Shown one piece after another: positions 8,953-18,199 of a stretch of 33,969 nucleotides of DNA. Each line of letters begins with the position of its first letter. The stretch's first letter is position 1. A program made the position numbers and the translations under genes. This DNA is from an uncultured Clostridia bacterium. GTDB taxonomy: Bacteria > Bacillota > Clostridia > Oscillospirales > Oscillospiraceae. The DNA is taken from the NCBI GenBank assembly GCA_945486035.1, contig CALYTB010000008.1, positions 1 to 33,969 on the forward strand, in the 5' to 3' direction. Under the pieces are notes generated by a model. It worked only from the letters and a program-made list of their open reading frames with translations, searched no databases and was not told the DNA's origin.

Positions 8953-9756
8953 ATGGATAAACTGCCTCAAGCCCAGTCAGAGCTGCGGGAAATGGACACG
9001 TTGGCAGCAGCAGATTCCCCCGTTCACCGGCTGCACCCCATCTGCAAGCTGTCCGTAACCCTTCTTTATATTGTTATCGTGGTTTCTTTTCCGAAATATG
9101 ACCTTTCGGGACTGACTGCCATGGTTTTATACCCCGTAATTGCATACCAGATGGCGGGAATTCCAATCCGGCTTTGCTTCCGAAAGCTTCGTTATGTGCT
9201 TCCGCTGGTTTGCGCGGTGGGTCTTGTGAATCCCTTTCTGGATCACACTCCCTTTGTGACCTTGGGCTCTTTCACCGTTACCGGCGGAATCATATCCATG
9301 CTCACACTGCTTTTCAAGGGCTGCTTCTCCTTAATGGCATCCTTCCTTCTGATTGCCACCACTTCCATAGATTCCATCTGCGCCGCTTTGCGGAAACTGC
9401 ACGTCCCGGAGCTTCTTGTCACCCTGCTCCTGCTTACCTATCGGTACATCGGTGTTATGCTGGAGGAAGTGGGCATCATGTCCCAGTCCTACCGTCTGCG
9501 CTCTCCCGGGCAGAAAGGCATTCATATATCCGCTTGGGGTTCCTTCCTGGGGCAGCTGCTGCTGCGAAGCATGGACCGTGCTCAGGAACTGTACAGCAGC
9601 ATGCTGCTTCGGGGCTTTCGCGGAGAATTCTTCTATGCCCAGGGTTCGCCATTTGGATTTGGGGACGCGGTTTTCCTTCTGGGCTGGGGAATTGCGTTTC
9701 TGTGTGCCAGGCGCTGGAATCTTCCAGCCGTTGCAGGCAGTATATTTGTGAGGTAG
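8953..9756 (+). CDS. cbiQ: ECF transporter transmembrane protein CbiQ
   Basis: SPVHRLHPICKLSVTLLYIV start, multiple TM segments, GIMSQSYRLRSPGQ and DRAQELYSSMLLRGFRGEF coupling motifs. Confidence 0.88.
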   Translation: MDKLPQAQSELREMDTLAAADSPVHRLHPICKLSVTLLYIVIVVSFPKYDLSGLTAMVLYPVIAYQMAGIPIRLCFRKLRYVLPLVCAVGLVNPFLDHTPFVTLGSFTVTGGIISMLTLLFKGCFSLMASFLLIATTSIDSICAALRKLHVPELLVTLLLLTYRYIGVMLEEVGIMSQSYRLRSPGQKGIHISAWGSFLGQLLLRSMDRAQELYSSMLLRGFRGEFFYAQGSPFGFGDAVFLLGWGIAFLCARRWNLPAVAGSIFVR

Positions 9757-9760
9757 TCCG

Positions 9761-10483
9761 ATGATTCAATTCAAGAATGTGTCCTTTTCTTACGCGCCTG
9801 AGCATCCCGTGGTAGAGAATCTGAGCTTTTCCATTCAAGCAGGAGAATCCGTTGGCCTCATCGGTGCCAATGGTGCCGGCAAATCCACCATTATGAAGCT
9901 GATGCTGGGGCTTCTGCAGGGAACCGGGGAAATCTCTGTGGGAAATATCCCCGTAAACCGGCAAAACCTTTCCGAAATCCGTAAAAAGGTCGGCTTTGTA
10001 CTGCAGGATTCCGACAATCAGATGTTCATGCCCACCGTATATCAGGACATGATCTTCGGTCCCAGAAACTATGGGCTGAGCCCCGAAGAAACGGAGCGAC
10101 GGGTGGATAAGGTTCTGAGCCGTCTTGGGTTGATGGAGCTGAAGTTCCGCCATAACCATAAAATTTCCGGCGGTGAAAAACGCATGGCTGCCATTGCCAC
10201 CATTCTCGCCATGGAGCCGGAAGTGATTCTCATGGATGAGCCCTCCACTGCTCTGGACCCGGTAAACCGCCGCACAGTCATCAACACCATCCGTACCCTC
10301 CCCCAGACCAAACTGATTGCCTCCCATGACCTGGACATGATTCTGGATACCTGTCAACGGGTAATCCTGCTCTCCCACGGTAATATTGCCGCGGACGGGG
10401 ATACGAAGGACATTCTTCGGAATCAATCGCTCCTGGAAAAACACCGCATGGAGCTCCCTCTGTGCTTTCAGCGCAGGGTATAA
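9761..10483 (+). CDS. cbiO: ECF transporter ATP-binding protein CbiO
   Basis: Walker A GANGAGKST, ISGGEKRMAAIA, Walker B VILMDEPSTALDP. Confidence 0.9.
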   Translation: MIQFKNVSFSYAPEHPVVENLSFSIQAGESVGLIGANGAGKSTIMKLMLGLLQGTGEISVGNIPVNRQNLSEIRKKVGFVLQDSDNQMFMPTVYQDMIFGPRNYGLSPEETERRVDKVLSRLGLMELKFRHNHKISGGEKRMAAIATILAMEPEVILMDEPSTALDPVNRRTVINTIRTLPQTKLIASHDLDMILDTCQRVILLSHGNIAADGDTKDILRNQSLLEKHRMELPLCFQRRV

Positions 10484-10486
10484 AAT

Positions 10487-10530
10487 ACATGACGGATGCC
10501 GGCAATTGTGCCGCATCCGTCATGTTTTTT
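10487..10530. terminator. Rho-independent terminator after cbiO
   Basis: ACATGACGGATGC...GCATCCGTCATGTTTTTT. Confidence 0.85.
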
Positions 10531-12791
10531 CAGTTGCCGGGGAAAATGGATTTTCTTAGAAACTCTGCGGTGATGGTATTGCCCTTCTCCAGCATCTGCC
10601 TGGGCGTTCCGGTAAACACGATTTCTCCCCCGGAGGTTCCCCCATCCGGGCCTACATCGATGAGGTAGTCCGCCCGTTTCATCACATCCAGATTGTGCTC
10701 GATGACGATCACCGTATTTCCCCGGGCCACCAGTGAATCCAGCAGCTTCATCACCTTCTCCACATCCGATGCGTGGAGTCCGGTGGTTGGCTCATCCAGC
10801 ACATAGATATTCCCCTTACCATCCAGGTATTTTGCCAGCTTTACCCGCTGCCGTTCCCCGCCTGACAGTGTGGACAGAGGTTGTCCCAGAGACAGATACG
10901 CAACCCCCACCTCAATCATGGCATCCAGCGCCTTGCAGATTTTTTGATTCCCCGCGAAGAACTCCCGGGCATCCCCAGCGGACATTTCCAGGATCTCCAC
11001 AATGGTCTTTCCCCGGTAGCGGAACGACAGCGCTTCGTCGCTGTATCGCTTCCCATCGCAGGCCTCACAGACGGTAGTCACCGGATCCATGAACACAAGC
11101 TCGGTTACAATGAACCCCCTTCCTCCGCACACCGGACAGCCGCCCCGGCTGTTGAAGGAAAACAGGGATGCATCCACCCCATTTTCCGATGCCATCACCT
11201 TTCGGATTTCATCAAAGAACCCCAGGAAGGTAGCCGGTGTGGAGCGGCCCGTTGCGGTCACCGGGGACTGATCCACCAGGACCACCCGATCGGAATACTG
11301 CTTCGCGAATACATCCCGAATCAGGGAACTTTTCCCGGAGCCAGCCACTCCGGTCACCACTGTCAGGACATTCAGCGGGATATCCACCGAAACATTCTTC
11401 AGGTTGTGGATGCTTGCGTTTCTGACCGGGAGGTACTCTCGGGGAGTCCTGGGCCGCTCCTTCACGGAAACCAAATGCCGCATAGCCTCCCCGGTACGGG
11501 TACCGGAAAGCAAAAGCGATTCATAACTGCCCTGGAACAGAATTTGTCCCCCCTGTTTCCCCGCCAGAGGGCCCACATCAATCACCTCATCGGCAATTGA
11601 GATCACGTCCTTGTCGTGCTCCACAACAAGTACGGTATTCCCCTTGTCCCTTAGCTTTTTCAAAAGCTCCGTCATCCGGTAAACATCTCTCGGATGCATC
11701 CCGGTGCTCGGCTCATCAAAAATATAGGTCATGCCGGTAAGGCTGCTTCCCATATACCGCACCAGCTTCAGTCTTTGGGCCTCCCCGCCGGACAATGTGG
11801 AGGATTCTCTGTCCATGGACAGATAGTGAAGTCCAATGTCAATCATTCTGTTGAGGGAAGCGGTCAGCGCATCCACAATGGTAGCCGCTCTGGGATCCTC
11901 AATGGTCCCCAGCACCTTCACCAGCTCGCCAAATTCCATGGCGCACATCTGGTCAATGCTGTAGCCCGCCACCTTGCAGGAAAGCGTCTTGGGATTCAGT
12001 CTCCTTCCGCCGCAGTCAGGACACACCTTTTCCTCCATAAACTGATTCAGTCTTTTCAGTGTCATGTCGGTCTGTTCCTCCGGTCCCTTCATCAGGCAGA
12101 GGCGCTGAAACTGATTCTTGATGCCCTCCACCCGCTTATTCTCCCGGGGGCCTCCCTTTTCAGCGCTTCCGTAGAGCAGCAGATTCCGCTCCCGGGGGGA
12201 ATAATCCCTGTATTTCTTGTCCAAGTCAAACAATCCCGCGCCCGTATACTGCTTCCAATAGTAATTTCCAACCCGAAACGCCGGGAGATTCAGCATATTC
12301 TCATTCCAGGATTTATCCGGGTCAATGGCCCGTTCGATGTCCAGATCCAGGATTTTTCCGATGCCGGAACAGGCTTTGCACATTCCGTTGGGGTCATTGA
12401 AGGAGAAATAGGAAGCCGTCCCCGCATAGGGCATCCCAATCCGGGAATACAGCAGCCGAAGCGCGGCATACAAATCGCTGATGGTTCCCACGGTGGATCG
12501 GGCATTGCCTCCCAGTCGGGTCTGGTCCACAATGACGGAGGCAGAAAGATTGTCAATCAGATCCACCTTTGGTTTTTCATACTTGGGCAGCCTTCCCCGC
12601 ATAAACGCGGTATAGGTTTCGTTCATCTGCCGTTGGCTCTCCGCGGCGATGGTATCGAATACAATGCTGGATTTTCCCGAACCGGATACACCTGTGAACA
12701 CAACAATCTTTCCTTTTGGAACATCCAGTGATACATTCTTCAGATTGTTCTGCCGAAGCCCGCGGATAATGATTTTATCTTCCTGGTTCAT
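10530..12791 (-). CDS. UvrA-like ABC excinuclease subunit, short (753 aa) form
   Basis: Two ABC modules: GVSGSGKSSIVFDT / STLSGGEAQRLKL / FDEPSTGMHPRD and GVAGSGKSSLIRDV / STLSGGERQRVKLAKYL / VLDEPTTGLHASD; CxxC pairs (CKAC, CPDCGG, CPVCGG, CEAC). Confidence 0.9.
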   Translation of the reverse strand: MNQEDKIIIRGLRQNNLKNVSLDVPKGKIVVFTGVSGSGKSSIVFDTIAAESQRQMNETYTAFMRGRLPKYEKPKVDLIDNLSASVIVDQTRLGGNARSTVGTISDLYAALRLLYSRIGMPYAGTASYFSFNDPNGMCKACSGIGKILDLDIERAIDPDKSWNENMLNLPAFRVGNYYWKQYTGAGLFDLDKKYRDYSPRERNLLLYGSAEKGGPRENKRVEGIKNQFQRLCLMKGPEEQTDMTLKRLNQFMEEKVCPDCGGRRLNPKTLSCKVAGYSIDQMCAMEFGELVKVLGTIEDPRAATIVDALTASLNRMIDIGLHYLSMDRESSTLSGGEAQRLKLVRYMGSSLTGMTYIFDEPSTGMHPRDVYRMTELLKKLRDKGNTVLVVEHDKDVISIADEVIDVGPLAGKQGGQILFQGSYESLLLSGTRTGEAMRHLVSVKERPRTPREYLPVRNASIHNLKNVSVDIPLNVLTVVTGVAGSGKSSLIRDVFAKQYSDRVVLVDQSPVTATGRSTPATFLGFFDEIRKVMASENGVDASLFSFNSRGGCPVCGGRGFIVTELVFMDPVTTVCEACDGKRYSDEALSFRYRGKTIVEILEMSAGDAREFFAGNQKICKALDAMIEVGVAYLSLGQPLSTLSGGERQRVKLAKYLDGKGNIYVLDEPTTGLHASDVEKVMKLLDSLVARGNTVIVIEHNLDVMKRADYLIDVGPDGGTSGGEIVFTGTPRQMLEKGNTITAEFLRKSIFPGN

Positions 12792-13118
12792 CTTCCCCGC
12801 CTCCCTTTTCCACTTATTCTACAAAAACCCGGAAAGGTTTTCTCGACTTTCTTTGCACAATTCCTTTTGCCGCATGCGGTTCCTGATCCTATCTTCCCCC
12901 ATCTCTGCTTACTCTTTCGAAGCAAACCCGCTGACACATCGCGCAGAATTTTACGCCTCAATGTAAAAGTTTTGTGTGTTTGAGCGCTCCATTCTCTTGT
13001 CTGCATTCCAACGGGGCGCAGGATGTAAGTTGTTTGACAGTGTCTTCTGTAGGGTGCGCTATTTCCTTCAGATTTCCAGAAAAAAACAAATCACAAAAGT
13101 CTTTTCATTGAACCATTT

Positions 13119-13631
13119 TTACTGTGCCTTGTGATACCAGTCCACAATCTCTGTAAGATATTCCTCCCGGACACGGCTGCCTCCATGGACCATCAGCTCC
13201 AGCATCTCATCCTCCTCAGGGGTACGTACCTTCTTTTCCGCCAGCTTTTTGCCCACGGTCTTGGCCATAACCTTCATCATCAGCTTGTAGACACCTCTCA
13301 GCTTTGCCATGTCAAAACCGCCCTGCAGCGTAAATACCGGCAGCTCTGAACCGATGGCGTTGGTCTTGCGGACATCCTCAATCTGGGAGCCTGTGGCGCC
13401 CATGCACACCCCACAAACCGCTGCCACATGGTAACGGGCCGATGCCTTGGCGTAGCCCTGCACTTTGCCGGCCATCAGCCATCCCAGATAGACAATGGTG
13501 TTTCCCGGTGCCAGCCTTTGTCCGGCCTCCTCCAGAGAATACACCGGAAGGCCCGTTTTCTCCCCCAGAAGCATTGCGTACTGCCTGGTAAACCCGGTAT
13601 TGGACGTATATACAATAGAATTTGGTTTCAT
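13119..13631 (-). CDS. Flavodoxin-domain protein
   Basis: N-terminal VYTSNTGFTRQYAMLLGEKTGLPVYSLEEA phosphate-loop-like pattern, then IVYLGWLMAGKVQGY. Confidence 0.7.
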   Translation of the reverse strand: MKPNSIVYTSNTGFTRQYAMLLGEKTGLPVYSLEEAGQRLAPGNTIVYLGWLMAGKVQGYAKASARYHVAAVCGVCMGATGSQIEDVRKTNAIGSELPVFTLQGGFDMAKLRGVYKLMMKVMAKTVGKKLAEKKVRTPEEDEMLELMVHGGSRVREEYLTEIVDWYHKAQ

Positions 13632-13641
13632 CAGTATTCCC

Positions 13642-14121
13642 TCACTTGTTCATTGCTTTCTTCACCAATTGGACAACCCGGACTTTTCCGTCCATTTCTT
13701 CCCCCGCAAGCGCGAATCCGCAGCACTGGGTGTAGAATCGAATGTTCTCCGTTTTGTCCGCCGGAGTAATCAATTCGATCCGCTTCCAGTTCGGGTACAT
13801 CCGTTCCAGCTGCTCCATAGCCAGCGTTCCGATTCCTTTTCCCTGGTATTCGGGAATCACGCAAAGGCACCCCAAAGAAACCACATCATCCGCAAGCTCC
13901 CGGGCAGAAAGCACACCCACCGGCTTCTCATGATAGAGAAGGATTTGTTTCGGATAGCGCGCAATGGATTTTTCCATTTGCTGCAGCGTCCTTCCATATC
14001 CCGGACACTGCCCATAGCGCAGATAATCCGCCCGAAAGGCAGCATTGTAAATCTGAACCAGCAGCGCGGCATCCTCATGTCTGGCAGAGCGGAACGCAAC
14101 GCTCCCCTTATCTGCTCTCAT
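13642..14121 (-). CDS. GNAT family N-acetyltransferase
   Basis: LGCLCVIPEYQGKGIGTLAMEQLE (acetyl-CoA binding motif), NIRFYTQCCGF. Confidence 0.9.
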   Translation of the reverse strand: MRADKGSVAFRSARHEDAALLVQIYNAAFRADYLRYGQCPGYGRTLQQMEKSIARYPKQILLYHEKPVGVLSARELADDVVSLGCLCVIPEYQGKGIGTLAMEQLERMYPNWKRIELITPADKTENIRFYTQCCGFALAGEEMDGKVRVVQLVKKAMNK

Positions 14122-14124
14122 GAA

Positions 14125-14832
14125 TCATTCCTCCCTGAAAGCTTCATCAGAAATCCATTTCTGCAATGCGGCCAGCTGCTCCTGCGTATGCAGAAAATGC
14201 CCGGCATCCGGCATCACCGTCAAACGTGCCCCGAAGCGATTGGAAAAACGCTCCGCAGTCTCCCGTTCGGTCAGATGATCCCGCTGGGGGTACAGAACAG
14301 CTGTAGGACCCAGGGAATGGGAAACAGGATGCTCCCGGGCATACTGATAGTATCGCCATGAGAGCGGATCCCCGAAATCCACCGGGATCTCCCCTTCCGA
14401 TTCCAGCTGTTTCGGTGTCACCGATGCCCACTCCATCATACGGCATATCAACCGCTCCATATCCAAAACAGGCGCCGCCAGCAGTACGCGCCGGAATGCG
14501 CCTTCCGGAAATCCCAGCAAGGAAAAATAGGCGCCAATGCTGCCCGCATAAAGGGAGACTGCCTCGTAGTTTTCCCTGATCGTGTCATAAATCCTTCCCA
14601 GCTCCGGAGCAACCTCCCAGGGTACAAACCGTTCTGCTTCCGCTTTTCTGTTTCCGTGACCGGGCAAGTCCATTGCCAGCACCTGGTATCCCCGGGATGT
14701 GACATTTCCGGCGAACGCTTCCGCTTCTTCCTTACACCCGCATTTCCCATGAACATACACAAACACCCGTTTCGCGGGCGCTCCGTACAGCACACAGGGG
14801 ATTTGCCGGATTGTCAGTTCTTTCTTATCCAT
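14125..14832 (-). CDS. Alpha/beta hydrolase
   Basis: VYVHGKCGCKEEAEAFA, LAMDLPGHGNR, YAGSIGAYFSL, YPQRDHLTE, DAGHFLHT. Confidence 0.82.
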   Translation of the reverse strand: MDKKELTIRQIPCVLYGAPAKRVFVYVHGKCGCKEEAEAFAGNVTSRGYQVLAMDLPGHGNRKAEAERFVPWEVAPELGRIYDTIRENYEAVSLYAGSIGAYFSLLGFPEGAFRRVLLAAPVLDMERLICRMMEWASVTPKQLESEGEIPVDFGDPLSWRYYQYAREHPVSHSLGPTAVLYPQRDHLTERETAERFSNRFGARLTVMPDAGHFLHTQEQLAALQKWISDEAFREE

Positions 14833-14849
14833 AGCGTCATTACCTCAGA

Positions 14850-14895
14850 CAAAGCCGCAATGCCCCTCAAAAAGAGGAGCCATTGCAGCTTTGCG
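14850..14895 (-). terminator. Putative terminator after ABC permease gene
   Basis: AAAGCcGCAATGcCCCTC-aaaaa-GAGGaGCCATTGCaGCTTT. Confidence 0.6.
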
Positions 14896-14921
14896 TTTCC
14901 ATTCACTTTTGAAAACAGGAG

Positions 14922-15821
14922 TTACTGTTTTCGAGCCTTCCATACATTCATACCAATGTACAGTCCGATTGCGAGAACAATCGCGCCGATCAGCACCACG
15001 TACATAGCACTAAGTCCTACCCTATCCCCAAAGAAGTACAGGTTGCAGTCCACGCTGTCGCGGATGGCTTCCATAACCGGCTCAGGAAATCCCAGGCTCC
15101 TCATTTCCTCAAACACACCACGCATGGCGTGATTGCGCAGCAGGCTGGTTCCGTATGTACCCGGCAGGAAGGACAGTGCCTTCTGAAGGCCCTCGGAGAA
15201 ATTCGAAATTGGCATGTAGGCTCCGCAAACGAAGCCATATCCGGCGCTGACAACCGTTCCTACCGCACTGGCCTGCCCATTGGTGGTCAGCGGGAAATTG
15301 ACACAGGAGGACAGCGCCGTACCAAACAGCACCAGCAGTGTCACATCCAGCGCCAGCGCAAGCACATCCCCCACTGTCAAAAACCAACCAACCGCTGCCA
15401 GGTATCCCAGGTAAATCCCCAACGCGACATAATTAATCAGCAGCGTGGAACCCAGGGTTGCCAGATAGTAGCTCAATCCCAGCGTGCCGGGTTTTACGGG
15501 GGCAATGGTCAGATCTCCTCTTGCCCCGGTGATTTTGTCCTGGACCATCAACAGGTTTGCGCAGAAGGCCACCGTCACACAGCTTACCGCCAGCAGGGAC
15601 GACACCAGCTGTCCTCCCACACAGCCCCAAATCACCTCGTCGGATACACTGGCTCCCGCTGCCTCCAACGCTCCCCGGAAGGAATCCTCATAGACATTTC
15701 CCAGGAAAGTGCCGTACAGTACCAGCAGAATCACGGGCGTAATCAGGGACGTGAAGAACATCCCCTTATCCTTGAAATACAACTTCATATTGCGCTGAAT
15801 CAGCGCCCCTAGACCTGTCAT
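14922..15821 (-). CDS. ABC-2 type transporter permease
   Basis: MTGLGALIQRNMKLYFKDKGMFFTSLITPVILLVLYGTFLG; six hydrophobic segments. ATG at 15821 overlaps the upstream stop. Confidence 0.88.
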   Translation of the reverse strand: MTGLGALIQRNMKLYFKDKGMFFTSLITPVILLVLYGTFLGNVYEDSFRGALEAAGASVSDEVIWGCVGGQLVSSLLAVSCVTVAFCANLLMVQDKITGARGDLTIAPVKPGTLGLSYYLATLGSTLLINYVALGIYLGYLAAVGWFLTVGDVLALALDVTLLVLFGTALSSCVNFPLTTNGQASAVGTVVSAGYGFVCGAYMPISNFSEGLQKALSFLPGTYGTSLLRNHAMRGVFEEMRSLGFPEPVMEAIRDSVDCNLYFFGDRVGLSAMYVVLIGAIVLAIGLYIGMNVWKARKQ

Positions 15822-16003
15822 TTCTCCTCCCTCCTGCCATTTCCCCGGTTGTCGGAAAAAACGTTGATACCGTTTCCCACCGCACTCAGGCAAAGCGCCA
15901 GCGGTAAATACAGCCCGTCATTCCAATCCGTAAAAATGCAAACCGCAATGGCGGCAAGGGAAGCAAGGCAGAAAACCAGCGCGGTGATTTTTGCAAATCT
16001 CAT
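15818..16003 (-). CDS. Small membrane protein (61 aa)
   Basis: MRFAKITALVFCLASLAAIAVCIF...; start 2 bp after the ABC ATPase stop and ATGA overlap with the permease. Confidence 0.65.
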   Translation of the reverse strand: MRFAKITALVFCLASLAAIAVCIFTDWNDGLYLPLALCLSAVGNGINVFSDNRGNGRREEK

Positions 16004-16005
16004 TT

Positions 16006-16914
16006 TTACATGCCTCCCGTCAGCTTCTTTCCCGTCACCGCAAGGAATACATCATCCATCTTTCCCTTGGTGATTTCATAGTCGCGGAAAATTTCCGGAA
16101 ACCTCAGAATCAATTCCGTCGCGGCAGCGGTATTGGGTACCAATACCCGGAAAGCATCCCGTATGGCTTCATAGGGTGTATCCAGCTTCCGAACCTCCCC
16201 TTCTTCCACACCATACAGGGTGATATAATCTCCGGTATAGGTGTTTTTCAAGCTAAGCGGCGTTCCCTCCGCCGCAATCTGGCCGTGATCCAGGATCACT
16301 ACGAAGTCCGCGTCAGCCGCTTCCTCCATGTAGTGAGTGGTCAGAAACACCGTCATTCCCTCCCGGGCGCGGAGCTCGCCAATCGCCCGCCAGAGGGTGT
16401 TTCTGGTCTGGGGGTCCAGCCCTGTGGTGGGTTCATCCAGTATCAGAATCCGCGGCCTGTGCAGCAGTGCCCGCGCAATATCGATTCTGCGCCGCTGACC
16501 GCCGGAGAGCTTCCCCAGCGGACGCTTCACCAGATCTTTAAAATCCAACAGCTCCGCCAGCTCTGTCAGCCGTTCCCGGAAATCCTTTCCACAGATGCCG
16601 TAGAGCGCCGCCCGGCTCAGAAGATTCTCCCTTACGGTCAGATCCTTATCCAGCGCGGAATTCTGGAAAACGACTCCCAAACTCCGCTTGATGGCATCCG
16701 GCTCCTCGTCAAGAGATTTCCCGTCAATCCTGACACTGCCGGCATCCTTGGGCAGCTGGCCGCAGAGGATGTTGATGGTGGTGGATTTTCCGGCGCCGTT
16801 AACCCCCAGAAACGCGAACAGCTCCCCTTCCTTCACCCGGAAGCTCAGATCCTTCACCGCCTGAACCTCTCCGAAGCGCTTGCTCAGGTGGTCAATTTCA
16901 ATGATACTGTTCAT
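16006..16914 (-). CDS. ABC transporter ATP-binding protein (drug/peptide efflux type)
   Basis: GVNGAGKSTTINIL, LSGGQRRRIDIARALLHRPRILILDEPTTGLDPQTR. MNSIIEIDHLSKRFG start at 16914; the longer ORF N-terminus overlaps PspC out of frame. Confidence 0.92.
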   Translation of the reverse strand: MNSIIEIDHLSKRFGEVQAVKDLSFRVKEGELFAFLGVNGAGKSTTINILCGQLPKDAGSVRIDGKSLDEEPDAIKRSLGVVFQNSALDKDLTVRENLLSRAALYGICGKDFRERLTELAELLDFKDLVKRPLGKLSGGQRRRIDIARALLHRPRILILDEPTTGLDPQTRNTLWRAIGELRAREGMTVFLTTHYMEEAADADFVVILDHGQIAAEGTPLSLKNTYTGDYITLYGVEEGEVRKLDTPYEAIRDAFRVLVPNTAAATELILRFPEIFRDYEITKGKMDDVFLAVTGKKLTGGM

Positions 16915-16927
16915 GGAATGCTTCCTT

Positions 16928-17116
16928 TCAGCAAGGCTTTCTGGGAATAATAATCGCAGCAATAATATAGGCCAGGAAACCGCTGCCGCCGAGGGCGCAG
17001 AAAAGCACCCAGCCCAGCCGAACCATGGTGGGATCAATGTCAAAATACTCCGCGATTCCGCCGCAGACACCGTCGATCATCTTGTTGTCATTGGATTTAT
17101 AAAGCTTCTTACTCAT
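16928..17116 (-). CDS. PspC domain protein
   Basis: MSKKLYKSNDNKMIDGVCGGIAEYFDIDPTMVRLGWVLFCALGGSGFLAYIIAAIIIPRKP. Confidence 0.9.
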   Translation of the reverse strand: MSKKLYKSNDNKMIDGVCGGIAEYFDIDPTMVRLGWVLFCALGGSGFLAYIIAAIIIPRKPC

Positions 17117-17315
17117 TTTCCGTTTTCTCCTTTTCCATATTTTTGTTTTCCGCCAGGCGGAAATTGTAGGCCGCAAAGAACATACAGCTTGCTGCCGCCC
17201 AAAAGATCCCCCCGTAAGCCAGCCTTCCGCATACCGCCATCAGCAGGCCCGAAACCGTTAACAATCCTCCCGCAATGGCAAACAGCCTTGAGGATTTGCC
17301 TTGATCGTGCTGCAT
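17109..17315 (-). CDS. Small membrane protein (68 aa)
   Basis: Two hydrophobic segments; stop overlaps the PspC start; AGGAGG-like RBS upstream. Confidence 0.6.
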   Translation of the reverse strand: MQHDQGKSSRLFAIAGGLLTVSGLLMAVCGRLAYGGIFWAAASCMFFAAYNFRLAENKNMEKEKTENE

Positions 17316-17328
17316 TGCAGCTTCCTCC

Positions 17329-18041
17329 TTATCCTTCTATTTCCCCGGATTCCGTAATCCTGAGATACATCTTTTCCATTTCTGCTTCAAACAGGAATTC
17401 CCGGCTTGCAGTCACGGACCCATCCGTCTTTTTTACCGCCACCGCAACGCCAATCGGTGCCCCTGCATTCTTGGCCTCCATCATGATATCACAGTCAAAA
17501 TAACAGAATTCTCCGTTTTCACAGGCAAGTGTATCATGCTCCACTGTTTTACCACAGTAGGAAACCGAAATCGATTCCGCATCCCGGTAATCCAATCGAA
17601 TGTAGATTCCATTCCATATTGGTCAGCACCCACAAGCCGTCCAGTATCCTCTGTCCATAAGATGCGCTCTCCCATAGAGGTCTTCATAATCACTTCGCTG
17701 ATTTCTCCGCGCACCGGAACGCTGATGGAAAAGTCACCGGTTTCAAAGAATCCAAACACCGCGCTGAACCGGAACCCCACATAGAGCTTTCCGTTTTCTT
17801 CTGCCGAATAGCATCCGATGAAGCCCTCCGGGAAGGAACCGGGATAGAAGCCTGTAATTCGTACACACCCGTCTGTAACCGCAACCGATTCAATCCCCGC
17901 GCCCTCACAGGCCTGAAATCCGCCGAGTTTCCAGCCATATCGTCCGATCAGAAAAATCAGTACCAAACTCACAGAAAAGCATACAAAGACAGCCAAGGAA
18001 ACCAGCAAAGCCTTTTTCCCTTTCGAAAGGCACATACCCAT
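17329..18041 (-). pseudogene. Hypothetical membrane-anchored protein, split by a 5-bp tandem duplication
   Basis: ORFs 17481..18041 and 17329..17595 join if one copy of TGGAA (plus-strand TTCCATTCCA, 17607-17616) is removed: ...GADQYGIYIRLDYRDAESISVSYCGKTVEHD... Confidence 0.65.
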
Positions 18042-18160
18042 CCTCCTTCCTCACTTCGTGTTTACTCCAGCAATTATACCATGTACCGGTCCTGATGAAT
18101 AGGAGGATTTTTCAGTGGAATGTGTTCAAAATCTAGATTCGGAATTTTTCTTCCGAAAAT

Positions 18161-18195
18161 GAAACCGGCCAATCCTCTCTGACTGACCGGTTTCG
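18161..18195 (-). terminator. Putative terminator of DUF2974-like gene
   Basis: GAAACCGG...CCGGTTTC followed on minus strand by ATTTTC. Confidence 0.5.
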
Positions 18196-18199
18196 CGAA

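Noticed and set aside
9476-10516. 346-aa minus ORF
   Set aside because: Antisense to cbiQ/cbiO.
11694-12731. 345-aa plus ORF
   Set aside because: Antisense to the UvrA-like gene with recognisable ABC motifs on the minus strand.
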